A stretch of DNA of 64,000 nt from JACCWP01 sp963785115 (lineage in GTDB: Bacteria > Actinomycetota > Actinomycetes > Propionibacteriales > Nocardioidaceae), in NCBI GenBank assembly GCA_963785115.1, contig CAWATY010000013.1, forward strand, positions 1 through 64,000, given 5' to 3'. Position numbers and translations under genes: made by a program. Of this stretch, positions 34,910-43,506 are shown one piece after another; the stretch's first letter is position 1, and every line of letters begins with the position of its first letter. Under the pieces are notes generated by a model. That model saw only the letters and a program-made list of their open reading frames with translations. It did not search any database and was not told where the DNA came from.

Positions 34910-35817
34910 GCGTCGCCACCGACCTGATCGGCACCGGCGGGCGAGCCGGCGGCGACGCCACCGAGCGTCGCGGCGGCCGCGACCCGCGGCGCAGCCCACT
35001 CACCGTCCGGATCCTGGTCGTCACCGCACTGTCGGTCGTGGCCCTGGTGTGGCTGGCCCCTCTGATCTGGGCGGTCCTGACGTCGCTGAAGGCCGAGAAG
35101 GACACCACGACGGTGCCGATCGAGGCGGTTCCGGACGACGGCTTCACCCTGGACGCCTATCGCACGGTGCTCAGCAACGACAACCTCTGGATCTGGTTCG
35201 TCAACAGCACGATCGTCGCCGTCGCGGTCACCCTGCTCACGCTGGCGATCTCGACGGCGGCGGCGTACGGCTTCTCCCGGTGCAAGTTCCGGGGTCGCGG
35301 CGCGCTGTTCGCGCTGACCATCGCGGGGATCATGGTGCCGCCACAGATCCTCATCGTGCCGCTCTACAAGCAGGTCGTGGCGATGGGCCTCGGCGACACG
35401 TACCTCGGCATCATCCTGCCGCAGCTGGTCGCCCCGACGATGGTCTTCATCCTGAAGAAGTTCTTCGATGGTCTGCCCCGCGAGCTCGACGAGGCGGCCC
35501 GCGTCGACGGTGCCAGCTCGTTGCGGATCTTCGTGCAGATCGTGCTGCCGCTGTCGCGACCGATCCTCGCCGCAGTGGGGATCTTCGTGTTCATCCATGC
35601 CTGGAACAACTTCCTGTGGCCGTTCATCATCATCTCCGACCCCAACCTGATGACGTTGCCGGTCGGGCTCGTGCAGGTGCAGAGCAGCTTCGGCGTCATG
35701 TACGCGCAGATCATGGCCTCGGTGCTGCTGGCCGGCCTGCCTCTGGTCATCGCGTTCATGCTGTTCCAGCGCCAGATCATCCGCGGAGTCGCGACCACCG
35801 GACTCGGCGGGACCTGA
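34906..35817 (+). CDS. ABC sugar permease, MalG-like
   Basis: 303 residues with six membrane helices and the EAA loop LDEAARVDGASSLRIFVQIVLPLSRP. It completes the importer channel. No ATP-binding subunit is encoded in this cluster; in actinobacteria a shared MsmK-type ATPase elsewhere usually energises such systems. ATG 34906 overlaps the MalF-like stop. Confidence 0.93.
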   Translation: MSVATDLIGTGGRAGGDATERRGGRDPRRSPLTVRILVVTALSVVALVWLAPLIWAVLTSLKAEKDTTTVPIEAVPDDGFTLDAYRTVLSNDNLWIWFVNSTIVAVAVTLLTLAISTAAAYGFSRCKFRGRGALFALTIAGIMVPPQILIVPLYKQVVAMGLGDTYLGIILPQLVAPTMVFILKKFFDGLPRELDEAARVDGASSLRIFVQIVLPLSRPILAAVGIFVFIHAWNNFLWPFIIISDPNLMTLPVGLVQVQSSFGVMYAQIMASVLLAGLPLVIAFMLFQRQIIRGVATTGLGGT

Positions 35818-35874
35818 GCCCGTCCGTCACGGCGCCACCAGGACGAGACCGAGAAGCACCGAGAGAGGACCCCT

Positions 35875-37392
35875 GTGCCCACTGCCCGCCTGACCGCCGA
35901 TCCCGCCTTCACCGTCGCCCCGGTGCCCCCGCGGCTTCTCGGCTCGTTCGTCGAGCACATGGGGCGCTGCGTCTACACCGGCATCTACGAGCCGGATCAC
36001 CCGAAGGCCGACGAGCACGGCATCCGGCAGGACGTGGCCGAGCTGGTTCGTGAGCTCGGGCCGACGGTGGTGCGCTACCCGGGCGGCAACTTCGTGTCCG
36101 GCTACGACTGGGAGGACGGCGTCGGGCCGAAGGACGAGCGTCCCCGCCGGCTCGACCGCGCGTGGAAGTCGCTGGAGACCAACCAGTTCGGACTGGCCGA
36201 GTTCGCCGAGTGGTGCCGGCAGGTGGACACCGAGCCGATGCTGGCCGTCAACCTCGGCACCCGTGGCGTGCAGGAGGCGTGCGACCTGCTGGAGTACGCC
36301 AACCACCCCGGCGGGTCCAAGTTCTCCGACCTGCGGCGAGCGCACGGCGTCGCCGACCCCTTCGGCGTCAAGCTGTGGTGTCTCGGCAATGAGCTGGACG
36401 GGCCTTGGCAGACCGGGCACAAGACGGCGTACGAGTACGGCCGGCTGGCCAACGAGACCGCGCGAGCGATGCGTTCGGTCGACGCTGACATCGAGCTGGT
36501 CGCCTGCGGCAGCTCCGGGCGCAAGATGCCGACGTTCGGCGAGTGGGAGCGTGTCGTCCTCGAGGAGGCGTACGACGCCGTCGACTACATCTCGGCGCAC
36601 GCCTACTACCAGGAGCACGAGGGAGGGGCCGCCGACTTCCTTGCCTGCGCCGTCGACATGGACCGCTTCATCGACGATGTCGTCGCCACCGCCGACGCCG
36701 TGCGCGCCCGCGGCCGGCACAGCAAGCGGATCAACATCTCCTTCGACGAGTGGAACGTCTGGTACCAGTCGCGTCCGCACAAGGCCGCCGACATCCCGGA
36801 CTGGACGGTGGCCCCGCGCGTCATCGAGGACGAGTACTCGGTGACCGACGCCGTGGTCGTCGGCACCCTGCTGCACTCGCTGCTGCGGCACGGCGATCGG
36901 GTGACGGTCGGGTGCCAGGCCCAGCTCGTCAACGTGATCGGGCTGCTGCGCAGTGAGCCCGGCGGCGCAGCCTGGAAGCAGACCATCGCGCACCCGTTCG
37001 AGCTCGTGCGCCGGCTGGCGGTGGGCGAGATCCTGCACCTGCAGTCGCAGAGCGACCGCCACGAGACCACTCAGTACGGCGACGTCGACCTGGTCGACGC
37101 CGCGGCCACCTGGAACGCCGACACCGGGCGGCTGGCCCTGTTCGTCGCCAACCGGGACCTCGACGAATCCGCCACCGTCGAGGTCGCGCTCGGCGGGTTC
37201 GGCGACCTGCGGCTCGAGCGCGCCCGGACGCTGGCGACCGCCGACGACCAGGACCGGCACACGACCAACTCCGCGGACCAGCCCGACCGGGTCGGGCTGC
37301 GTCCGTTGGACACCGCCGAGGTCACCGACGGCACCCTCCAACTCCGAATCCCCGCCTGTTCCTGGAGCGCCGTGGAGCTGACCCGCGGCTGA
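35875..37392 (+). CDS. abfA: Alpha-N-arabinofuranosidase, GH51
   Basis: 505 residues with no signal peptide. The GH51 clan A barrel shows the acid/base Glu in WCLGNELDGPWQ and the nucleophile Glu in SFDEWNVWYQ; VRYPGGNFVSGYDWEDG is the substrate strand. It releases arabinose from imported arabino-oligosaccharides in the cytoplasm, completing the unit: GH43 cuts outside, the ABC system imports, GH51 finishes. No araA, araB or araD is present here, so arabinose catabolism must lie elsewhere. Confidence 0.94.
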   Translation: MPTARLTADPAFTVAPVPPRLLGSFVEHMGRCVYTGIYEPDHPKADEHGIRQDVAELVRELGPTVVRYPGGNFVSGYDWEDGVGPKDERPRRLDRAWKSLETNQFGLAEFAEWCRQVDTEPMLAVNLGTRGVQEACDLLEYANHPGGSKFSDLRRAHGVADPFGVKLWCLGNELDGPWQTGHKTAYEYGRLANETARAMRSVDADIELVACGSSGRKMPTFGEWERVVLEEAYDAVDYISAHAYYQEHEGGAADFLACAVDMDRFIDDVVATADAVRARGRHSKRINISFDEWNVWYQSRPHKAADIPDWTVAPRVIEDEYSVTDAVVVGTLLHSLLRHGDRVTVGCQAQLVNVIGLLRSEPGGAAWKQTIAHPFELVRRLAVGEILHLQSQSDRHETTQYGDVDLVDAAATWNADTGRLALFVANRDLDESATVEVALGGFGDLRLERARTLATADDQDRHTTNSADQPDRVGLRPLDTAEVTDGTLQLRIPACSWSAVELTRG

Positions 37393-37395
37393 CCC

Positions 37396-38625
37396 TCAGG
37401 TGACGGTGAGCCAGATCAGCAGCACGTTGAGGACGATGATCAGGGCCGCCACGAGGGCGGCGACGGCGGTGGTGACGGGCCGGTTGACCAGGGCGCCCAT
37501 CACGTCGTGCCGGCGGGTGAGCAGCACCAGCGGGACCAGGGCGAAGGGGATGCCGAACGAGAGGACCACCTGGGAGAGGACGAGCGCCCGGGTGGGGTCG
37601 ACGCCGATGGCGAGCACGATCAGGGCGGGAGCCAGCGTGACCAGTCGGCGCAGGGTGAGCGGGATCTGCCGCTGCAGGAAGCCCTGCATCACGACCTGGC
37701 CGGAGTAGGTGCCCACGCTCGACGCGGCGAAGCCCGACGCGAGCAGCGCCAGCGCGAAGAACATCGCCGCGGCCGGCCCTAGCGCGCTGTCCAGACCGGC
37801 GTGGGCCTCGTCGAGCGTCTTCACCGGCTCGTCCGACGCCAGCACCTGCGCGGCGATGACGAGCATCGCGAGGTTGACGAGACCGGCGATCGTCATGGCC
37901 ACGATCACGTCGACCCGCTGGCTGCGCAGCAGCAGCCGACGGCGTCTCTCGGTGTCGCGTGCGTACCGACCCTGGGTCAGCGCCCCGTGCAGGTAGATCA
38001 CATGCGGCATCACGGTGGCGCCGAGCATCCCGGTGGCGAGCAGCACGCTGTCGGTGCCCTCGAAGCGGGGCACCGCTCCCGCGGCGAAGGCGCCCGGGTC
38101 GATGCCGCCGGTGATGAGGCTGTAGCAGAAGCCGACCAGGATCACCGCCAGCAGGCCGGTGATCGCGGTCTCGAACGGCCGGTGTCCGCGGCCCTGCAGC
38201 AACAGCAGGGCGAACGCCACCGCAGCGGTGATCGCCCCGCCCGCGAGCAGCGGTACGCCGAACAGCAGCTGCAGGGCGATGGCGCCGCCCAGCACCTCCG
38301 CGAGGTCGGTGGCCATGGCCACGACCTCGGCCTGGACCCACAGCCCCCGGGTGACCGGCCGCGGGAAGTGCGCGCGGCACAGCTCCGGCAGGCTCTGACC
38401 GGTCGCGATGCCGGCCTTCGCGGACAGGTACTGGATGAGCATGGCCATCGCGTTGCTGACCAGCAGCACCCACACCAACAGGTAGCCGTAGGTCGAGCCG
38501 GCGGTGATGTTGGTGGCGAAGTTGCCGGGGTCGACGTACGCGACAGCCGCCACGAAGGCAGGGCCGAGCAGCGGCAGCGGGCCGCGTACGTACGCCTGCG
38601 CCCCCGCGGCCGCCGCGGTGCTCAT
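37396..38625 (-). CDS. mntH: Nramp-family divalent metal transporter
   Basis: 409 residues, about eleven helices. The metal-site motif is DPGNFATNI in helix 1 with MPHVIYLHG in helix 6, the Asp, Asn and Met of Nramp metal coordination; GQSLPELCRAHFPR is also typical. It imports Mn2+ (or Fe2+) with protons. I use ATG 38625; a GTG at 38637 has a GGGAGG eleven bases upstream and is a fair alternative. It is convergent with the arabinoside operon. The adjacent ferritin-like gene gives a metal-linked neighbourhood. Confidence 0.9.
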   Translation of the reverse strand: MSTAAAAGAQAYVRGPLPLLGPAFVAAVAYVDPGNFATNITAGSTYGYLLVWVLLVSNAMAMLIQYLSAKAGIATGQSLPELCRAHFPRPVTRGLWVQAEVVAMATDLAEVLGGAIALQLLFGVPLLAGGAITAAVAFALLLLQGRGHRPFETAITGLLAVILVGFCYSLITGGIDPGAFAAGAVPRFEGTDSVLLATGMLGATVMPHVIYLHGALTQGRYARDTERRRRLLLRSQRVDVIVAMTIAGLVNLAMLVIAAQVLASDEPVKTLDEAHAGLDSALGPAAAMFFALALLASGFAASSVGTYSGQVVMQGFLQRQIPLTLRRLVTLAPALIVLAIGVDPTRALVLSQVVLSFGIPFALVPLVLLTRRHDVMGALVNRPVTTAVAALVAALIIVLNVLLIWLTVT

Positions 38626-38746
38626 CGTGCGGTCCACAGTGCGGGCATCCTCCCACGCGGGCAGACGGCGCCCCGCCCCCGTGCGGTCAGGGGACGGGGC
38701 GCCGTGTCTGTGCCCGGGCGCCGCGGCGGCCGGGGTCGATCGTCGG

Positions 38747-39682
38747 TCAGCTCTCGAGTCGGCCCGGCCCCATGCTGGTGTTGACGGGTCCGTTGACGCC
38801 CTGGGGGAAGAAGCCACCGCGCGTGGCCTTCTTCGGCGTCAGGTAGACGATGTTGAGCACGCGAGCCGCGTTCCGGCTGCGCACCACACCGGCCTTGTTC
38901 GTCGGCACGATATTGGCCAGGTTGGGCCAGCCGATCCCGCCGTCACGCTCCATCGGACCGTCGAGCTTGTCCCGCGCCGCCGAGATCTTGCGGGCCGGGT
39001 CCTGCAGTCCCTTCTCGAACAGGCTCGTTCGCACCGTGGCGGCGTGGTACGCCTCGGTGGCCAGGATCCCGGCGGCAGCCTCCAGGTACCCCTTGTTGTG
39101 GATCAGCGGTGCGGCGCCCTTGTAGGCGGTCACGCCGACGTCCTCGAAGATGAAGGCGGCCAGCAGGAAGTTGTTCTCGTTCGCGTACGGGTCGAACGTG
39201 TCGCGCGGCCCGATCAGACCGGCCGCGCGGGCCGCCGCAGTGAAGCTGTTGCGGATGTTGATCTTCGGCCGCGACACCTTCGCCGACCCGAGGGCCGCCC
39301 GCAGGAACTTGACGTGGTGCAGCTCGTCGCCGGCGATCTCCTTGGCGTAGAGCCGGATCCGCTTGGTGCTGAAGTTGACCTTGCGTCCGCCGACGACGGG
39401 GCCGTGGTCGCCCTTGCCAGTGGTCAAGTACTGCGGGAGCCCGTGTCCGAACACCGCGTGCAGGTAGAACTCAGCCTCGAGGTACTCCAGGTTGAGGGCG
39501 AAGTTGAGCACGGCCGCATCGCTGGGTGCCGCATCGGCGGCGCTGCCGACCAGTCCGGAGGCGGCGGTGGCGCCGACGGCACCCAGACCGGCGATCCCGG
39601 CGCTGCGCAGGAACGTCCGCCGGTCGGCGTCGTTCTCCGCGCTCCGGTTGATCATGTCCACAACGGTTCGTCTTCCGAACAC
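38747..39682 (-). CDS. Tat-exported ferritin-like domain protein
   Basis: 311 residues from GTG 39682, which is set by GGAGGAGGA three bases upstream (ATG 39655 is the other choice). A twin-arginine signal (DRRTFLRSAGIAGLGAVGATA) precedes a Ferritin_2 type four-helix domain: LNFALNLEYLEAEFYLHAVFG, GDELHHVKFLRAALGS, ILATEAYHAATVR, giving the paired Glu and His residues for a di-iron or manganese centre. Related proteins occur in desiccation- and stress-linked settings. The enzymatic role is unknown. It lies beside the Mn transporter on the same strand, separated by about 120 bases. Confidence 0.82.
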   Translation of the reverse strand: MFGRRTVVDMINRSAENDADRRTFLRSAGIAGLGAVGATAASGLVGSAADAAPSDAAVLNFALNLEYLEAEFYLHAVFGHGLPQYLTTGKGDHGPVVGGRKVNFSTKRIRLYAKEIAGDELHHVKFLRAALGSAKVSRPKINIRNSFTAAARAAGLIGPRDTFDPYANENNFLLAAFIFEDVGVTAYKGAAPLIHNKGYLEAAAGILATEAYHAATVRTSLFEKGLQDPARKISAARDKLDGPMERDGGIGWPNLANIVPTNKAGVVRSRNAARVLNIVYLTPKKATRGGFFPQGVNGPVNTSMGPGRLES

Positions 39683-39862
39683 GGATCCTCCTCCGTGATG
39701 CGCAGCCCGACAGGCGGACGTGCGCACGGGCGGTCAGACCCGGAGCGGCCCGACCGGCGAAGGCCAGGCCCGCGGCGGTCCGCGGAGCGGTGACCTCACT
39801 CTCCTCATCCGTGGCCACCGACCATGTGGATTGGTCCGGTTCGCGGAGAACTTCGCTGGTCT

Positions 39863-39879
39863 CGCGAGTTTGACTCGCG
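39863..39879 (+). promoter_or_regulatory. Dyad upstream of the repeat-tailed membrane protein
   Basis: CGCGAGT (39863-39869), TTG, ACTCGCG (39873-39879): a perfect 7-base inverted repeat between two divergent genes, about 30 bases before ATG 39909. A TAAGGT -10 hexamer at 39897-39902 is six bases from that ATG, so the gene is probably leaderless and the dyad sits where an operator would. Confidence 0.4.
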
Positions 39880-39908
39880 GTCGCCCGCCGGCGGCTTAAG
39901 GTGCGCCC

Positions 39909-41423
39909 ATGTCCGCTCCCCAGACCTCACCATCGGGTGCCGATCCCGTCTTCACCGCCGTTGACGGGCTCGTCCGCGACGGCACCCTCGACCATGCGCA
40001 GGCCGACCGGGTGTATGCGGTCATGCGCGAAACGCCTGGTGCCGCCGCCACGACTGGTGCCACGTCCGCTGACGAGACTGCTCCCCGGTGGCAGCTGCTC
40101 GACCGGCTCGCGGGCGGGCTGGCGCTCTTCGGGGCCTCGGTCGCGCTCTCCGCCGCGCTGGTGGGGTCGTCACTGGCCAGCGAGTTCGAGGACGGCTTCG
40201 AATGGCAGCCGTTCGTCACGGCGCTCGGCGTGGCCCTCGCACTGGTCGGACTCACCGCCGGTGCGTACCTCCTGGTCGCCGACCGCGGCTACTCCCGCTG
40301 GTTGGTCGCCGGCCCGGCCGCCCTGGGCGTCGTCGCCCTCTCCCTTGTCGTGGAGATCGCGCTGACCGACTGGGACCACATCGCGTACCTCACCGGGGCG
40401 GTGCTCCTGCTCGGCGGTGCCGGCGCCTACGTGCTGCTGCGGTCCGGGGCCGCGGTCGCCGTGACCATCATCGGCGGCCTGGTGCTGGTGAGCGAGCTGC
40501 TGGGCGATGTCTCCCCGTCGGACACCGACTCCCTGTTGTGGTTCAGCGTTCCCGCTGTCCTGTACGGCGCCGGGGTGGCGGGTGCCGGGTGGGTACTGCC
40601 GACACGCCACGTCTCAGGGGTGCTCGGCGGCGTGATCGCGCTCGGCGGCGTGGTGCTGGTGCTCGGCGTCGCCACCGTCGCGGGTGCGTTCACCGCGGCC
40701 TTCGCCGGTCTGGGTACCGGCGCCGACGAGACGGGGCCTGACTACACCGGGGACGCCGCGACCTCGCTGGCGCTCGGGGTGCTCGTCTGCCTCGCGCTGG
40801 CCGGGCTGTACGCCCTCACCGAGCACAGCGGCTACGCCGTGCTCGTGGGCGTGGGCGGCGCCGCCCTGCTGTTCACCGGACTGTTCGCCCTCGACCTCGA
40901 CCACACGCTGCGCTGGGCTGCCGGGGTCGGTGCGCTCGGTGCCGCGCTGGCCGGTGCAGCCGGCGTGCTGGCTGTCACGCGTCACGGGCGACCCAGGGCG
41001 CCGCGCGGCCGTCGGCAGGCGTCACCCCCGTCGCCGCAGCAGTACCCGCCGTCGCCGCCCACGGAGCAGTACCCGACGGGGCAGTACCCCAGCGCAGCAG
41101 TACCCGCAGCAGGGCTACCCCCAGCAGGGCTACCCGCAACAGGGCTACCCGCAACAGGGCTACCCGCAACAGGGTTACCCGCAGCAGGAGAACCCGACGC
41201 AGCAGTTCCCCGCCCCCCAGCAGTACCCACCGCCGGCGCCTCCGCCCGCTCCGCCCCCGCCTCCCCCCGCTCCGCCGGTGCCCCCGCCGCCCCCGCCCGC
41301 TCCACCGGCACCACCACCGCCGCCGCCTCCGCCGCCGCCGCCGCCCCCGCCGCCGCCGCCGCCCCCGCCGCCACCTGCGCCACCGGCGCCCTGACCAGCG
41401 GGCAGTCTCTGCATCTGGGCTGA
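39909..41423 (+). CDS. Multi-spanning membrane protein with Gln/Pro-rich tail, tail frameshifted
   Basis: From ATG 39909 the first 360 residues form a soluble start (PVFTAVDGLVRDGTLDHAQADRVYAVM) and about nine to ten membrane helices, similar to DUF2157-type proteins; the role is unknown. The C-terminal tail should be QQYPQQGYP repeats and then long poly-Pro, which lie one base later and end at TGA 41394. As written, the frame reads SAAVPAAGLPPAGLPATGL repeats and ends at 41423. An extra base near 41094 (GCAGTACCCCAGCGCAGCAG, 41081-41100) accounts for it. The QQGYP tail may be a disordered, cytosol-facing interaction region. Confidence 0.8.
   Translation: MSAPQTSPSGADPVFTAVDGLVRDGTLDHAQADRVYAVMRETPGAAATTGATSADETAPRWQLLDRLAGGLALFGASVALSAALVGSSLASEFEDGFEWQPFVTALGVALALVGLTAGAYLLVADRGYSRWLVAGPAALGVVALSLVVEIALTDWDHIAYLTGAVLLLGGAGAYVLLRSGAAVAVTIIGGLVLVSELLGDVSPSDTDSLLWFSVPAVLYGAGVAGAGWVLPTRHVSGVLGGVIALGGVVLVLGVATVAGAFTAAFAGLGTGADETGPDYTGDAATSLALGVLVCLALAGLYALTEHSGYAVLVGVGGAALLFTGLFALDLDHTLRWAAGVGALGAALAGAAGVLAVTRHGRPRAPRGRRQASPPSPQQYPPSPPTEQYPTGQYPSAAVPAAGLPPAGLPATGLPATGLPATGLPAAGEPDAAVPRPPAVPTAGASARSAPASPRSAGAPAAPARSTGTTTAAASAAAAAPAAAAAPAATCATGALTSGQSLHLG
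41107..41196 (+). repeat. 15-bp tandem repeat encoding QQGYP
   Basis: Six 15-base units of consensus CAGCAGGGCTACCCG at 41107, 41122, 41137, 41152, 41167 and 41182 (the last is CAGCAGGAGAACCCG). The unit is five codons long, so copy number does not affect frame. It is followed at 41221-41390 by CCG/CCC-rich sequence that would encode a poly-proline tract in the original frame. Confidence 0.85.
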
Positions 41424-41524
41424 TCGGCACGTCGACGGGCCGAGTCGGCCCGGCACCGTTACGGTGACCACCGCCCCGGGGCAGGGGCGACGGGGGCATC
41501 CGCCACAGGGACCGGAGGACGCCG

Positions 41525-43198
41525 ATGCTGCTGGCTGCCGAGACAGACCTCAGCCTGGACGCACAGTTCGTCGACTACACCATCGTCGGTCTGTACTTCG
41601 TCTTCGTCCTCGGCATCGGCCTGCTGGCCCGGCGGTCGGTGTCCGACAGCCTCGACTTCTTCCTGTCCGGGCGTGCGCTGCCCGCCTGGGTGACCGGGCT
41701 GGCGTTCATCTCCGCCAACCTCGGCGCCATCGAGGTCATGGGCATGTCCGCAAACGGTGCGCAGTACGGCATGGCGACGATGCACTACTTCTGGGTCGGC
41801 GCTATCCCCGCCATGGTGTTCCTCGGCGTGGTGATGATGCCGTTCTACTACGGCTCCAAGGCCCGCAGCGTGCCGGACTACATGCGGATGCGCTTCGGCA
41901 CCGGCGCCCACCTGGTCAACGCCGTGACGCTGGTGGTGGCCCAGGTGCTCATCGCCGGACTCAACCTGTTCCTGCTGGCCTCGATCGTCGAGGCACTGCT
42001 GGGCTGGGCACTGTGGGTCTCCATCGTGGCCGCCGCCGCGATCGTGCTGACGTACACCGCGCTCGGCGGGTTGTCGGCGGCGATCTACAACGAGGTGCTG
42101 CAGTTCTTCGTGATCGTGGCCGCGCTGCTGCCGCTGACGCTGGTGGGGCTGCACAAGGTGGGCGGTTGGGGCGGTCTCGTCGACGAGGTGACGGCCGACG
42201 CCGGCGCCGAGCAGATGTCGTCGTGGCCGGGCACCGAGTTCACCGGGCTGGACCCGTTCTGGTCCGTGGTCGGCCTCGTGTTCGGGCTCGGCTTCGTCCA
42301 GTCGTTCGGTTACTGGACGACGAACTTCGTCGAAGTGCAGCGGGCCATGGCGTCGAGCAGCCTGTCGGCCGGCCGCCGGGCGCCCATCATCGGCGCGTAC
42401 CCGAAGATGCTGGTCCCGTTCATCGTCGTGGTGCCGGGCATCATCGCGGCCGTGCTGGTGCCCCAGCTCGCGGCCTTCAAGGCCGGTGACACTGCCAAGG
42501 CGGAGGGCGTCGACTTCAACGACACGATGCCGCTGCTGATCGGTCAGCTGCTGCCCAACGGCATGCTCGGGGTCGCCCTGGCCGGCCTGCTGGCGGCGTT
42601 CATGGCCGGCATGGCGGCCAACATCAGCGCCTTCAACACCGTGTTCAGCTACGACATCTGGCAGACCTACATCGTCAAGGACAAGCCCGACCACTACTAC
42701 CTGCAGGTCGGGCGGGTCGTGACCGTGATCGCGACGATCATCGCCATCGGCACGGCCTTCATCGCGTCCAACTACGACAACCTGATGGACTACCTGCAGA
42801 CCCTCTTCAGCTTCTTCAACGCGCCGCTGTTCGCGGTGTTCATCGTTGGTCTGTTCTGGAAGAAGCTGAGCCCCACCGGGGCCTGGGTGGGCCTGGTGCT
42901 GGGCACCGCCGCCGCCGTCGTGCTGTTCGTCGCCAACGAGAACGGTACGTACACGCTGCCCGGGCAGGGCGGCGCGTTCGTCCAGGCGGGTGCCGCATTT
43001 GTGGTGGGCTCGCTGTCGGCCGTACTGGTCAGCTTCGTCACGAAACCGCGCGACGAGGCGGAGCTGGACGGACTGGTCTGGTCGGAGACCTCGACCAAGC
43101 TCGGCGACGAGGAAGGCACACCGTGGTGGCAGTCGGTGGTCAAGCTCGGCTCCGGTGTGATGATCCTGACCATCGCCCTCAACCTCGTCTTCCGCTGA
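41525..43198 (+). CDS. Sodium:solute symporter, SLC5/SGLT-like
   Basis: 557 residues with about fourteen helices. FLSGRALPAWVTGLAFISANLGAIEVMG, a helix-1/2 sodium-site region, and YTALGGLSAAIYNEVLQFFVI are the SSS family blocks. Sugars are the likely substrates by similarity to vSGLT (FNAPLFAVFIVGLFWKKL), not proven. ATG 41525 follows GGAGGAC. A 92-residue membrane protein follows ten bases downstream and is probably co-expressed. Confidence 0.88.
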   Translation: MLLAAETDLSLDAQFVDYTIVGLYFVFVLGIGLLARRSVSDSLDFFLSGRALPAWVTGLAFISANLGAIEVMGMSANGAQYGMATMHYFWVGAIPAMVFLGVVMMPFYYGSKARSVPDYMRMRFGTGAHLVNAVTLVVAQVLIAGLNLFLLASIVEALLGWALWVSIVAAAAIVLTYTALGGLSAAIYNEVLQFFVIVAALLPLTLVGLHKVGGWGGLVDEVTADAGAEQMSSWPGTEFTGLDPFWSVVGLVFGLGFVQSFGYWTTNFVEVQRAMASSSLSAGRRAPIIGAYPKMLVPFIVVVPGIIAAVLVPQLAAFKAGDTAKAEGVDFNDTMPLLIGQLLPNGMLGVALAGLLAAFMAGMAANISAFNTVFSYDIWQTYIVKDKPDHYYLQVGRVVTVIATIIAIGTAFIASNYDNLMDYLQTLFSFFNAPLFAVFIVGLFWKKLSPTGAWVGLVLGTAAAVVLFVANENGTYTLPGQGGAFVQAGAAFVVGSLSAVLVSFVTKPRDEAELDGLVWSETSTKLGDEEGTPWWQSVVKLGSGVMILTIALNLVFR

Positions 43199-43208
43199 GG
43201 AGCACGTC

Positions 43209-43487
43209 GTGACCGACACGTCTGGCAGCTCGACCGGCAAGAAGACCGCCGGTGCCTTCGACATCCGCGTGATCATCGCGGCGCTGATCGGCATCTACGG
43301 GCTGATCCTCGTCGTCACCGGTCTGGTCGGGACCAGCGACGCCGACCTCGACCAGGCCGACGGCATCAACATCAACCTGTGGGCTGGCATCGGCATGGTC
43401 GTCGTCGCCGGGGTGTTCCTGGCCTGGGCGCGGCTGCGCCCGATCGTCGTGCCGGACGACCCCGACGACCCCGCGCCCGAGTCCTGA
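43209..43487 (+). CDS. Small two-helix membrane protein, partner of the symporter
   Basis: 92 residues from GTG 43209. Two membrane helices (VIIAALIGIYGLILVVTGLV and LWAGIGMVVVAGVFLAWARL) with an acidic Asp/Pro tail DDPDDPAPES. It follows the symporter stop by ten bases. A small two-helix protein next to an SSS symporter is a recurring pair in actinobacteria, so an accessory role is plausible but not shown. Confidence 0.75.
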   Translation: MTDTSGSSTGKKTAGAFDIRVIIAALIGIYGLILVVTGLVGTSDADLDQADGININLWAGIGMVVVAGVFLAWARLRPIVVPDDPDDPAPES

Positions 43488-43506
43488 TCATTCGGCCCGT
43501 GCTCCC

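Noticed and set aside
31053..37392. The arabinan cluster as a genomic island inserted at tRNA-Ala
   Set aside because: No integrase gene and no copy of the tRNA 3-prime end found downstream in the window. Position after a tRNA alone is not evidence.
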